Shown here in pieces: positions 44,700-53,568 of a DNA stretch of 64,000 nucleotides (the first letter of the stretch is position 1; each line of letters opens with the position of its first letter). The notes under the pieces were generated by a model that made no database searches, was not told the DNA's origin, and worked only from the letters and a program-made list of their open reading frames with translations. Source of the DNA: JADFJB01 sp964464595. GTDB taxonomy: Bacteria > Zhuqueibacterota > JdFR-76 > DREG01. The stretch lies in assembly GCA_964464595.1 (NCBI GenBank), contig CAYXGW010000008.1, positions 36,822 to 100,821 on the forward strand. The letters run 5' to 3'. Both the position numbers and the translations under genes were made by a program.

Positions 44700-45227
44700 G
44701 TGAGTAATGCAAACGATAAACGTTACGACCAAGGATTGACTACTTCCAGAAGCGAAATTGATGTCAATATAGAGCTTTCACGTCAATTTTGGAATGAACT
44801 GCATCACGTTGAATCCCAGAGGAGTACATTTACTAATTTTATGATTGCAATTGAGACAGCTCTAGTAGTGTTAATTGCGAAAAGTAACGGAGCTGAAGAA
44901 CTACCTTTAAGTTTTCTATTAACCTTATTTGGTGTTATTGGATTTGTTGCTACAAGGAAATATCATGAACGATATCGTTTTGCACAATATCGGCTGGATA
45001 TTGTTTATAGACAGCTTAGCAAAATGTCTCCAGGCTCCAACATATTTGAAGGCCTTAAGGAGGCAAAGAAAAGGCATTCAGCAAATGAAAACCTTATGCT
45101 TTGGGGTAAGCATTTGGAGAACTTGCCACTTCATGTAATTTGGAGTGTACTGCATTCACTATTTATATTTACTGGTTTAGTTTTTTTTATTAGGAGCGTT
45201 TTCGAATTCATAAAACATTTTTTATGA
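44700..45227 (+). CDS. Small membrane protein, SLATT-like predicted effector
   Basis: 175 aa. A polar N-terminus (1-45), two close membrane helices (about 48-62 and 68-84), a long charged helix (RKYHERYRFAQYRLDIVYRQ), and another membrane helix near the C-terminus (about 145-166). The layout recalls SLATT-type membrane proteins that accompany nucleotide-signalling defence genes and are thought to open pores; the match is by architecture only. GTG start with AAGGAG about 10 nt upstream. Last gene of the TIR run. Confidence 0.6.
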   Translation: MSNANDKRYDQGLTTSRSEIDVNIELSRQFWNELHHVESQRSTFTNFMIAIETALVVLIAKSNGAEELPLSFLLTLFGVIGFVATRKYHERYRFAQYRLDIVYRQLSKMSPGSNIFEGLKEAKKRHSANENLMLWGKHLENLPLHVIWSVLHSLFIFTGLVFFIRSVFEFIKHFL

Positions 45228-45235
45228 CCTAGTTA

Positions 45236-45341
45236 TTTTTTTGATACGAAGCCTGAAAAATCTATATTATTTGATTTTTGAGTGTCTCAGGTTTCCTTAA
45301 GCAAGAAAATCATTGATTTTGGATTTCTCAACTAGTACTAT
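45236..45341 (+). repeat. Dispersed promoter repeat, copy 3
   Basis: Contains ACGAAGCCTGAAAAATCTAT upstream and the core TTGATT (45313-45318), 17 bp, TACTAT (45336-45341). It stands 95 bp before the DUF5995 gene start at 45437. Confidence 0.75.
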
Positions 45342-45436
45342 GCAATATTGCACAAAATTTCGGTGCTAAGAAAAAGGTTCACTATCCTTCAATCTGAGCA
45401 CGCTTTATTGCAGTCTTGAAATGCGAGGAGGCTAAA

Positions 45437-46195
45437 ATGGTTGCAAATTTTCAGTCGGAAAACATAGATAAGATCATTGAGAAATTGACGGATATCATCG
45501 ATACGTCGATTCAGACAAAATCGCGTCAAGGGTATTTTGCGGCATTGTACAGAAAAGTCACGATCAGGATCAAAGAAGGCATTGCGGATAATTACTTTGA
45601 CAATAACGAACGGATGGAACGCTTTGATGTGATCTTTGCCAATCGATACCTGGCTGCCTACGAAGCATATCAGAATCATGGCAAACCGAGCGATTCCTGG
45701 CAATACTCATTTCAAGTGGATAAGCAGTGGTGGCCGATTGTCCTGCAGCATTTGTTGTTGGGCATGAATGCCCACATCAACCTGGATCTGGGTATCGCTG
45801 CGGCCAGAGTGGCTCCTGGTGAGGAGTTGCAAAATCTGCACAACGATTTCAACAAAATCAACACGATTTTAGCCGAACTGGTTGGAGGGGTGAAAGAGGA
45901 GTTGGCGGATATCTGGCCGATATTGAGAATCTTGAATCGATATCTGGGGAGTGTGGAAACGGCGCTTATCAATTTCAATATGGAAAAAGCCAGAGATCAT
46001 GCCTGGTCCGTAGCAGAACGTCTGGCACCTTTACCGGAAAGCGAGCAAACCGATAAAATCAACGAGTTGGATGATGAAATGGCCCTCTTTGCTCGTGTCA
46101 TTCGCTATCCCGGTCTGATCGGCAGTACTGTGACAAAAATCATTCGGCTCGGAGAGATTGGGACGATTCCAAAAATTATCAAAATTTTGGAATGA
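45437..46195 (+). CDS. DUF5995 family protein
   Basis: 252 aa, all-helical, soluble. The family features are YFAALYRKVTIRIKEGI, a Phe/Asp-rich turn, RFDVIFANRYLAAYEAY and especially LLGMNAHINLDLGIAAA with the conserved His/Asp. Function unknown. GAGGAGG sits 7 nt before ATG 45437; an upstream in-frame TTG at 45416 is less likely. Confidence 0.85.
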   Translation: MVANFQSENIDKIIEKLTDIIDTSIQTKSRQGYFAALYRKVTIRIKEGIADNYFDNNERMERFDVIFANRYLAAYEAYQNHGKPSDSWQYSFQVDKQWWPIVLQHLLLGMNAHINLDLGIAAARVAPGEELQNLHNDFNKINTILAELVGGVKEELADIWPILRILNRYLGSVETALINFNMEKARDHAWSVAERLAPLPESEQTDKINELDDEMALFARVIRYPGLIGSTVTKIIRLGEIGTIPKIIKILE

Positions 46196-46295
46196 ACCAC
46201 TCAATCCGTGGCGTGGATGCCCTCTGGGTTGTACCCAGTTCTTTGACCAAGACTTCAACAGATTCAAATCCGACTATTGAAGTCCCGTTGGGGGG

Positions 46296-46423
46296 ATAAA
46301 TTCCATCCGAGAGCATTTTTTTGCTACGAAGCCTGAAAATCGATATTATTTAATTTTTGGGAGGTCTTATGTTTTCCTTAAGGCAAGATAATCATTGACT
46401 TTGGATTTTTCGACTAGTACTAT
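46296..46423 (+). repeat. Dispersed promoter repeat, copy 4 (long form)
   Basis: Long form with GATAAATTCCATCCGAGAG as in copy 2. Core TTGACT (46395-46400), 17 bp, TACTAT (46418-46423), the best -35 match of the family. 84 bp before the truncated permease gene. Confidence 0.75.
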
Positions 46424-46507
46424 CCAATATTGTAAAATCCTAATTATTTTTTAACTGAAGCGAAAAGCATGCAGTATGAAAAAGTCCCGAAAAGAGACTG
46501 ACCAACA

Positions 46508-47020
46508 GTGAATAAATCTGCCATAGAAGGAGATAGCGATTCGCCCATGGATGCAAAGACACAAGAAAAGCCAGGTCTAATTCGCCAGCTAGGGTTGTTC
46601 GATTCTACCATGCTGGTTGTGGGGATTGTGATTGGCGCCGGTATTTTCATTACCACAGGCATCATGGCCAAAACATTACCATCGGCGGGGTTAATCTTAA
46701 TGGCTTGGGTCGACGGCGGAATTCTTACACTTGCCGGCGCCCTAACCTACCCTGAGCTAGGAGCTTCCATGCCCGAAGCGGGTGGTCAATATGTCTTTAT
46801 CAGGAAAGCCTACGGACCGCTGCCCGGTTTTCTTTTCGGCTGGATAACCTTTACCATCTATCTGAATGGCGTCATCGCCTATATGAGTATCACCTTTGTC
46901 GAATTTTTTACTTACTTCTTGCCATTTTTGTCAACGGACAATGTCATCTTTTCTTCAACCTTCGGTCTCTTCGGGCAGACGTTCAACTACTCGTTGTCCG
47001 TGGGCCTAGTCATCAGTTAA
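46508..47020 (+). pseudogene. Truncated amino-acid permease (APC family)
   Basis: 170 codons matching the first ~155 residues of the complete permease at 51825 (GLFDSTMLVVGIVIGAGIFI, YPELGASMPEAGGQYVFIRK), including the upstream promoter repeat. The frame stops at 47020 after four of about twelve membrane helices, at a junction with a minus-strand lipoprotein fragment. Gly-to-Asp in AWVDGGIL and Ala-to-Pro in TYPELG relative to the complete copy also suggest decay. Confidence 0.9.
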
Positions 47021-47233
47021 GCTGTTCTCAGTCGAGCTATTAAATTTCCATTCAGTTCGCGGCAACTCGGAACGTGGCTTTGAGAGTTCTCCTTCAATCT
47101 CGCCCTCATCATAGATGTCGGCCAACCTCAAAGAAGTAACATCAGATGAGTCGCCACAACTTGCAAGAACGGCGAATGTCGCAAAGCCCAAAATTGCAAT
47201 TACTATACGGTGCACCCGTTTTGGAAAAATCAT
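47006..47233 (-). pseudogene. 5' fragment of a lipoprotein gene
   Basis: 75 codons starting with a signal peptide and clear lipobox (FAVLASCGDSSDV, Cys at about residue 26), then LRLADIYDEGEIEGEL and LPRTEWKFNS. It breaks off after ~70 residues exactly where the truncated permease ends on the other strand, so both genes were cut by one rearrangement. The TEWKF element recalls N-termini of some exported sulfatases or hydrolases; I do not assign a family. Confidence 0.65.
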
Positions 47234-47307
47234 ACTAGACTCCCCTTATTATTTTTGCTGATTTCGTACAACTACTATCCCCATTCAACAACGGAAAACT
47301 CTCTCAG

Positions 47308-47466
47308 TTTTTGCATCCCTTTGTTAGGCACTGAAACGCCATGTAAGAAAGAACAAAATTTTTGCGCAATTTACCCCGTAGAGTACGATAGACCTCGTCT
47401 TCCTCAGGATACTTTTGCCCCAACTTCCTCGTAAAACTTTTTCAGTGCTCGCTTGGTCTGGTTCAT
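47308..47466 (-). pseudogene. N-terminal fragment of a methyltransferase-like gene
   Basis: Starts ATG at 47466, overlapping the flippase stop as ATGA, so it was once the next gene of that operon. MNQTKRALKKFYEEVG is followed by a +1 shift in an A-run near 47412, then KYPEEDEVYRTLRGKLRKNF and a stop near 47308. The pattern resembles N-termini of polysaccharide-locus SAM methyltransferases. The catalytic core is missing. Confidence 0.55.
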
Positions 47467-48965
47467 TTTGATTTTCCGATAGCAAGTATAACATTTGAAG
47501 TAAGTTGTCTTATTTTATCAATTTCAGCACGGTCCAAGAAACCAGTCAGTAGGAGTACGATGGGAAAAGTAATTAACAGCCCAGCTTTGAGTAAGATATT
47601 ACTTTGTATGAAGTCATTTTGTCCAAGTAAAAAAATAACAACAACTACAATGCCCAGTTTAACAACCCGCAACCACTCATAACGAATAAAATAAAGTCGT
47701 CGGGCCACAATATAAAGAGCAATCGACATAATCACATAGGCAATGAGCCGGGCCCATGCAGCCCCCATAATGCCAAGCAATGGAATCAAGGTATAATTCG
47801 CTATCAGATTACTGAACATGCCAGCTAAGGTAATATATGCCAGATATTTTGTTTTTTTCTTGAGATAGACCCCAACGAGAAAGTTAGAATAAGCCGCATA
47901 AAAAATATAGGCCAGCATAATGACCGGTACAACGACCGTGCTTTGCCAATATCCTTTACCAATAAGAGAATATCCAAAAATCTTGAATTGAACAATATGG
48001 TCAATATAAAAAGATAGGAGCAAAAATACTGCAAAACAGGCAAGAAGCACATAAGTAAATACTTTCGAAAAGGTAGCTTTGGCATTCTCCTGTTTTGAGG
48101 TGGAAAGGAAAAAGGGAAACCATGCAAAGCGAAAAGCGGCGACGAACAGAGACATAAACATACCTAACTTGACGCCCGCATTATACAAACCGGCGGCTTC
48201 GAGTCCCGCTAATCTCTCAAGAAAAGGCCGATCTATGGTATCCATAACGACGAAGGCTAAATTCGATGGGATATAAGGTATCCCAAAAGCAAACAATTTT
48301 TTTAGCGTTGAGTAGGAAAAAACAAGTTCAACATGTGTAAAAATAACTCGAGTTAGAATTAAAAATGTGGTAGTTGAGGCAATTACATTTGCCAGAAAAA
48401 TGCCTTCGAGTCCAAGCTTTAAAACGCCCAAGAAAATAATATTGCTGCCAATGTTAATCAGAACATTAAATAACTTGTAGACAACAAAAGAACCCGACCG
48501 TTCCTCAGCTCGCAAAATAAGGAATGGTAAAAACGCTATTGAATCAAACAAAAGAATGCCACTCGTCAACCGTATCAAATATGGCAGATTGATAGAAAGC
48601 TGCCTCACTTCATCAGAAAAGACAGCTTGAGCAACTGACTCTGCTGCAAAAAAAAGGATACCAGAAAAGATAATTGAGGTGGTGAAGATTGTGAAAAAAG
48701 CTGTTGAAAAAACACATTTACGGCTCTGCTTACTGTCTTCGAGAATATAAAATCTGAAAAAGGCAGCATCCAATCCGTATGTATAAACAATGGTCACAAT
48801 AGCTATATAGGTAAACATTAACCCCACGACACCATAGAAATCGCCTGGTAAAACATTCGTGTAAAGCGGCAACAAAAAAAAATTAATGGACCGGCTCACT
48901 ATGTGGCCAACCCCATAAACAGCAGAATGTTTGAGCAGTCGTTTAATGTTTTGAAAAATCGACAT
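47463..48965 (-). CDS. Polysaccharide flippase (Wzx/MATE-fold)
   Basis: 500 aa with about twelve to fourteen membrane helices. Typical N-terminus (LKHSAVYGVGHIVSRSINFFLLPLYTNVLP) and mid-protein GIPYIPSNLAFVVMDTIDRP. Moves lipid-linked oligosaccharide to the periplasmic face. Together with the neighbouring methyltransferase and deacetylase-like genes it marks a second, partly decayed polysaccharide patch distinct from the Wzm/Wzt locus. Confidence 0.9.
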   Translation of the reverse strand: MSIFQNIKRLLKHSAVYGVGHIVSRSINFFLLPLYTNVLPGDFYGVVGLMFTYIAIVTIVYTYGLDAAFFRFYILEDSKQSRKCVFSTAFFTIFTTSIIFSGILFFAAESVAQAVFSDEVRQLSINLPYLIRLTSGILLFDSIAFLPFLILRAEERSGSFVVYKLFNVLINIGSNIIFLGVLKLGLEGIFLANVIASTTTFLILTRVIFTHVELVFSYSTLKKLFAFGIPYIPSNLAFVVMDTIDRPFLERLAGLEAAGLYNAGVKLGMFMSLFVAAFRFAWFPFFLSTSKQENAKATFSKVFTYVLLACFAVFLLLSFYIDHIVQFKIFGYSLIGKGYWQSTVVVPVIMLAYIFYAAYSNFLVGVYLKKKTKYLAYITLAGMFSNLIANYTLIPLLGIMGAAWARLIAYVIMSIALYIVARRLYFIRYEWLRVVKLGIVVVVIFLLGQNDFIQSNILLKAGLLITFPIVLLLTGFLDRAEIDKIRQLTSNVILAIGKSK

Positions 48966-48981
48966 AGATATTGATATTGCG

Positions 48982-50210
48982 TTAATTACGAGGATATTCT
49001 AAAGGAGCCCAAGGAATAGAAATAGACGGTCGACCAGTATGATCCGGAGAATTTTTACATGTATTGACTTCTTTACCTCTAAAAGTAATTCGAATCATTT
49101 CTGGATGTTGACAATAAAAAGTAAGCCCTTGCAATGCAATTTCGGAAAGTTGTAACTTTTTCCCCAGGGCGTTAAGAAAAGGAGTTATGACCAAACACGT
49201 TAAACCATTATTGACAGTAGTTTCATAGGTGATTAAGCGGCTGACTTCTGCATACTGCAAAAGACGAGAAGTTGTTGTTACCAGAAGATAACCTTCTTGA
49301 GAAACGTTGGAGATATTTTCTAAATTTTTTTTCAATTGCTTTGGAAAAGTCTTTTCAGTATACTTCACACATATGTGTGTAAACAATTAAAAAGCCTTCA
49401 TTTTTTATAAGACGATTTATATTTGTTGGTTTTAGTTGACTGCTTAAATCATTAATACCCAATGTTTGCTCTCTTCCCATTGCATTGACCCATCTTTGAA
49501 AATCCCAGATTTTATTCCCATCCTGAAGTTCAGTCTCGATCAATAAACGATTTTGAGCATCATATAAAACATTTTTATAATGTCTATATTTTGTATCGAA
49601 CATTAGCCTCTGAAGTGCGTTTGTAGCTTTTACATTCAGTGTCTGACGGGCGTCCTGTCCAAGAATATGAGTCAGTCTCCACATCCAAGCATACCTTACA
49701 CCATATGCGTTTAATAGGTCGTTGTGATATCCTCTTTGTCTGGCTTGGCACCGTTGCATGATCCCAAAAAACCAAGGTTTTGAGTGTTCATAGAGCTGCC
49801 ATGATTCACCCAAACTTTTATTTTTGCGTTTTGTTTGATTAGTTCATCCAAAGAAATTTCGGCATGTCGCTTTGAAAATCCACCTTCACCGTAATCGCCA
49901 TATGTATGCAAAGTGTCTATATGACCAGAAGCCAAGAAGTCTCGACAATGTGGTGCGAAGTCTGTTTCACTCAGGCCATCGCCTTTGAAATAGCTAAGTT
50001 GTGGAGAAGATGTCATATTGAAAAACCACATACTGTTCCCCACTTCAAGTCAAGTCCCTTGCCAAAGGGTGTTTCAAAGTTTCCATTTAAATAATCCATA
50101 ATAGTAAGATAAATATTTAGAGATGGGGTATTATCCAAATCGTTGCATATTGCGAATGCTGCACGGTAAGGATAGGGAAATTTCCGCAATTCAACTTTTT
50201 GACCGTCCAT
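48982..50210 (-). pseudogene. Polysaccharide deacetylase-like protein, three frameshifts
   Basis: A single ~410-codon gene spread over frames. Start MDGQKVELRKFPYPYRAAFA at 50210, overlapping the preceding methyltransferase end by 20 nt. Shifts near 50041 (before SMWFFNMTSSPQLSYFKG), near 49740 (before YHNDLLNAYGVRYAWMWRLT) and near 49370 (in a TG run). Text between shifts is continuous with the family of polysaccharide-locus deacetylase-like proteins (NDLDNTPSL; HTYGDYGEGGFSKRHAE; VWVNHGSSMNTQNLG). The first two shifts are repaired by one added base and the third by two. Confidence 0.72.
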
Positions 50211-50994
50211 CTTTTTTTCCCAAAACCTCAAAGTCAGCAGGTAAACCAAAATAGGTTTTTCCAAATAAAGGTTCAAATTCTTTATTATTTTGGTTTCCAT
50301 AACTGCCTTCTGGCCCATAATAATGAACTGTTAAATTATTCAAAGCGAAAAGCTGCTGAATATCTCGTTTTCGAATAAATGTGAGTTTGTGACTATATCG
50401 ACCTCTCAGGATGTTACAGAAAAGCGTAATGAGCAACATTTTCAGGCCACTGAGTATCGCGCGTACTTTTCTCTGACGTAAGCCAAACATTAAGATTTTA
50501 TAAAAAGGCCAGGCCGGCCCATTACTGCATATATAAAGTTTACCGTTAGGTTTCAAAACACGGGATAGTTCCTTCACTACGCTATCTTCACGCGTATACA
50601 TCAAGGCACCATAACAAAAAACCGCATCAAAGGTTTCGTTTTTATAAGGGAGAAAATGTAAATCACCTTGATAAAATTGAATATTTTTCTTTTCAAAGAT
50701 TTCGGCTGCTTTATTAGCTATTTCGATGCCACCGGGGTTTAAGTCTATGGCACTAACAAAATTATTCTTTTCGGAAAGGACAATCGTCCACTGGCCCAAG
50801 CCACATGCTGCATCAAGTATATGCGAGAATCCGACAAATTTTACTGCATTTACCCTCTTACTATAATAGTCAAATCCGCGTTCATATTCTATGCAGGTTT
50901 GTTTTATATCATCTTCTGATGCATAGTTCAGTTTCGTGGAAATAAGTTGATGTAGCAGAACTTGGCTCGCATTTAAATTATCCAAAATCGACAT
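50191..50994 (-). CDS. SAM-dependent methyltransferase, class I
   Basis: 267 aa. SAM-binding ILDAACGLGQWTIVLS, acidic ligand in VSAIDLNPGG, then YQGDLHFLPYKNETFDAVFC and LSRVLKPNGKLYICS (Methyltransf_11/25 type). Likely modifies a sugar in the polysaccharide patch. Its 3' end overlaps the deacetylase-like gene, showing they were one operon. Confidence 0.88.
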   Translation of the reverse strand: MSILDNLNASQVLLHQLISTKLNYASEDDIKQTCIEYERGFDYYSKRVNAVKFVGFSHILDAACGLGQWTIVLSEKNNFVSAIDLNPGGIEIANKAAEIFEKKNIQFYQGDLHFLPYKNETFDAVFCYGALMYTREDSVVKELSRVLKPNGKLYICSNGPAWPFYKILMFGLRQRKVRAILSGLKMLLITLFCNILRGRYSHKLTFIRKRDIQQLFALNNLTVHYYGPEGSYGNQNNKEFEPLFGKTYFGLPADFEVLGKKDGRSKS

Positions 50995-51824
50995 AAGCTA
51001 TTTTTAAGATAAATTCATTGTGCAGCGGAGACTTTCTTATTTTTGTGTTGTAGAAGATCGGCCAATAATGGAACTGTAACCATCATAATAGTCAATTACC
51101 ACCACCAAAGGTGGTGGCTTGTTATGGGTAGCCCTGAAAGGTGCGGCGTATAGGAAATTCAAACGCTATTTTGACAATGACCACTGCTGCTTCAGCCGGG
51201 GCATACCTGCTTTCCACTCCGGTGGAACTTGGGCCTAACAAGTAATTCATTAATTTCTTTATATCTCCCAAAAGATGACAATCTTTTTATTGGCTTGCAA
51301 CAAAAAGTTACTATAGAGGTGTTAACCTAGCTGCATAACACCCCTAAAGGGGTAATATTAAGAAACTGGATAACTCCTGATGATTGACATTCCGCCGGAA
51401 TTGAGAAACAAATATACTTCTTTCCTGGCACGCGCAATTTCTCTTTCCAGAACTCTTTTAAAAAGATTAACACAAAAAGTATTAAAATCCGGAGGAAAGA
51501 GTGTGAAGACTTGAAGAAGAACCTAGAGGACTCTGGCGTCCTGAAAGAACAAACGGAATCTGAAGAATAATTAGATTCTATTAGTTGCCAAACAAAACTG
51601 TTGCAACCAACTACAGCTATAACAAGCGCCTTATGTTTATTCTTAATTACAAGACTGAATAATTGTATTGGGGTAAGGATCTAATTATACCGACAAAGTC
51701 AAGAAAATCATTGATTTTGGATTTATCAGCAAGTACTATCCAATATCGTAGAATCATTATTATCTCTTAACTGAAACGAAAAACATGTAGTGTGAAAAAT
51801 TCCCTAAAGAGAAATTGAACAATT
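50995..51824. other. 830-bp gap with hairpins, a broken small ORF and a promoter repeat
   Basis: Contents: a perfect 8-bp hairpin CCACCACC-AAA-GGTGGTGG at 51099-51117 followed by GC-rich noncoding DNA to ~51240; GCCTAAC at 51233-51239; a hairpin ACCCC-TAA-AGGGGT near 51338-51353; a small frame at 51380-51514 (MIDIPPELRNKYTSFLARAI...) that continues in another frame to ~51570 (LKKNLEDSGVLKEQ) after a shift; and promoter repeat copy 5. The hairpin-rich part resembles ends of IS200/IS605-type elements, without any transposase. Confidence 0.45.
51711..51739 (+). promoter_or_regulatory. Dispersed promoter repeat, copy 5
   Basis: TTGATT (51711-51716), 17 bp, TACTAT (51734-51739), 85 bp before the GTG of the complete permease. 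Similarity with copy 4 continues for about 50 bp toward the gene, consistent with duplication of promoter plus permease. Confidence 0.75.
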
Positions 51825-53222
51825 GTGAATAAATCTAATATCGGAGCAGATGGCGATTCGCCCCTAGATGCAAAGAGACAAGAAAAGCCAGGTCTAATTC
51901 GCCAGTTAGGATTGTTCGATTCTACGATGCTGGTAGTGGGTATTGTGATTGGCGCCGGTATTTTCATTACTACCGGCATCATGGCCAAAACAATACCATC
52001 GGCGGGATTAATCTTATTGGCCTGGGTTGTCGGCGGGATTCTTACACTTGCCGGCGCTCTTACATATGCTGAGCTTGGAGCTTCCATGCCTGAGGCTGGG
52101 GGGCAATATGTTTTTATCAGGAAAGCATATGGGCCGCTGCCCGGTTTTCTTTTCGGATGGGTAACTTTCACTATCTATATGAATGGCGTCATCGCCTATA
52201 TGAGTATTACTTTTGTTAAGTATTTGAGTTACTTCTTTCCTTTTCTGACGACCGACAATTTCATCTTCTCGGTGTCAAGACAGCACTTTGCCGCCATCAC
52301 GCTCATTGCGGTTTTGTCGGCTATTAATTTCCTCGGTGTGCGCTTTGGCAAGGGAATCCAAAATATATTCACAGTTGTCAAGATTGGCATCATACTCTTA
52401 TTCATCGTCCTGGGTCTGACAGCCGGAACCGGGACAACGATTGATTTTTCCTTGAACCCAACGGGCGCCGGCTTTGGCCAGATCATTATTGGATTCGGCC
52501 TGGCCATGGTGATCGGTTTAGTCGCATTCGATGGCTGGAACACCCTGACCTGGTTGGGCGGAGAAATCAAGAACCCTGCGCGCAACATAACTTTGGCCCT
52601 GGTATATGGCACCGGAATCATCACTGTCCTATATCTCTTGATTAACATAGTTTATCTTACCGCTCTACCCATAAATGAAATGGCTAATTCTTTCAAGATT
52701 GCCGAAGACGCCGCATTTGCACTGCACGGTAAAGCCGCAACGGGAATCATATCTGCGGCCGTTATTATTTCGATTTTCGGCGGATTAAACGGTGTTATTC
52801 TGGCCGGCCCGCGCATCTATTATGCCATGGCAAAAGATAAGTTGTTTTTTAGCAAGGCCGCTGATATTCACCCGCGCTACCGTACGCCTGGCTTTGCCAT
52901 CCTGATTCAGGCTGCCTGGGCCTCAGTCCTGGCATTGAGCGGCACCGTTGAGCAGCTTATCACAATGGTCATGTTTGTGGGAATTTCGTTTTGGTTCGTT
53001 ACTGCATATTCCGTTTTTGTACTGAGAAAGAAATATCCGGATTTGGACAGACCCTATAAGACCTGGGGTTATCCGGCGGTTCCCATACTTTTTATTATTG
53101 CGTCTGCGGGAATTCTTATCAATACACTTTTGCAAAGACCCATGGAGTCTTTGGCAGGAATTGGATTTACGATTGTTGGCATTCCTGTCTATTATTTGTG
53201 GCGGAATCTTTCTAAGAAGTAA
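51825..53222 (+). CDS. APC-family amino-acid permease
   Basis: 465 aa with about twelve membrane helices, in the inner membrane. Family marks: GLFDSTMLVVGIVIGAGIFI in helix 1, TYAELGASMPEAGGQYVFIR, GLVAFDGWNTLTWLGGEIKN, GPRIYYAMAKDKLFF, and LRKKYPDLDRPYKTWGYPAV near the C-terminus. Imports amino acids or related amines with proton coupling; the specific substrate is not readable. Start is GTG, shared with its truncated paralogue at 46508. Confidence 0.92.
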   Translation: MNKSNIGADGDSPLDAKRQEKPGLIRQLGLFDSTMLVVGIVIGAGIFITTGIMAKTIPSAGLILLAWVVGGILTLAGALTYAELGASMPEAGGQYVFIRKAYGPLPGFLFGWVTFTIYMNGVIAYMSITFVKYLSYFFPFLTTDNFIFSVSRQHFAAITLIAVLSAINFLGVRFGKGIQNIFTVVKIGIILLFIVLGLTAGTGTTIDFSLNPTGAGFGQIIIGFGLAMVIGLVAFDGWNTLTWLGGEIKNPARNITLALVYGTGIITVLYLLINIVYLTALPINEMANSFKIAEDAAFALHGKAATGIISAAVIISIFGGLNGVILAGPRIYYAMAKDKLFFSKAADIHPRYRTPGFAILIQAAWASVLALSGTVEQLITMVMFVGISFWFVTAYSVFVLRKKYPDLDRPYKTWGYPAVPILFIIASAGILINTLLQRPMESLAGIGFTIVGIPVYYLWRNLSKK

Positions 53223-53250
53223 AGGAGTTCTTTTGAATGGCACTTAACAA

Positions 53251-53413
53251 GTCCCGTAAGGACAATATATTTATAGCAATTATTTTAAAAAAAAATAGCA
53301 TAGTCCCGTAGGGACGGAATAGAAAACACTTGGTAATTATATCTCGTCCTTACAGAACTTTAACGGACCAAAAGAAATAGAATTGCTACAGATATAGTAC
53401 CCCTACGGGATTG
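53251..53413. repeat. Cluster of three REP-like palindromes
   Basis: GTCCCGTAAGGAC (53251-53263, imperfect), GTCCCGTAGGGAC (53303-53315, perfect) and an inverted GTACCCCTACGGGAT (53399-53413). Short GTCCC-GTA-GGGAC palindromes of this kind are common as scattered REP elements. They lie after the permease gene and may also stop transcription. Confidence 0.65.
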
Positions 53414-53568
53414 AAATCGAGATAAAAACAGCAAGAATTAAAAATAGCGATATGGTAAATATTTTTTCAAAATCATATTTATTATCTGGATTTGTCAAAA
53501 TAACTAAAGCCAGATGCTGAAAAAGTACGCATTATTCGGATGAACCTCATTATAAATACGAGTTGATT

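Noticed and set aside
53251..53413. Possible CRISPR array after the permease
   Set aside because: The three GTCCC-GTA-GGGAC units are short, unevenly spaced, one is inverted and one imperfect, and no cas gene is near; they fit REP-like palindromes.
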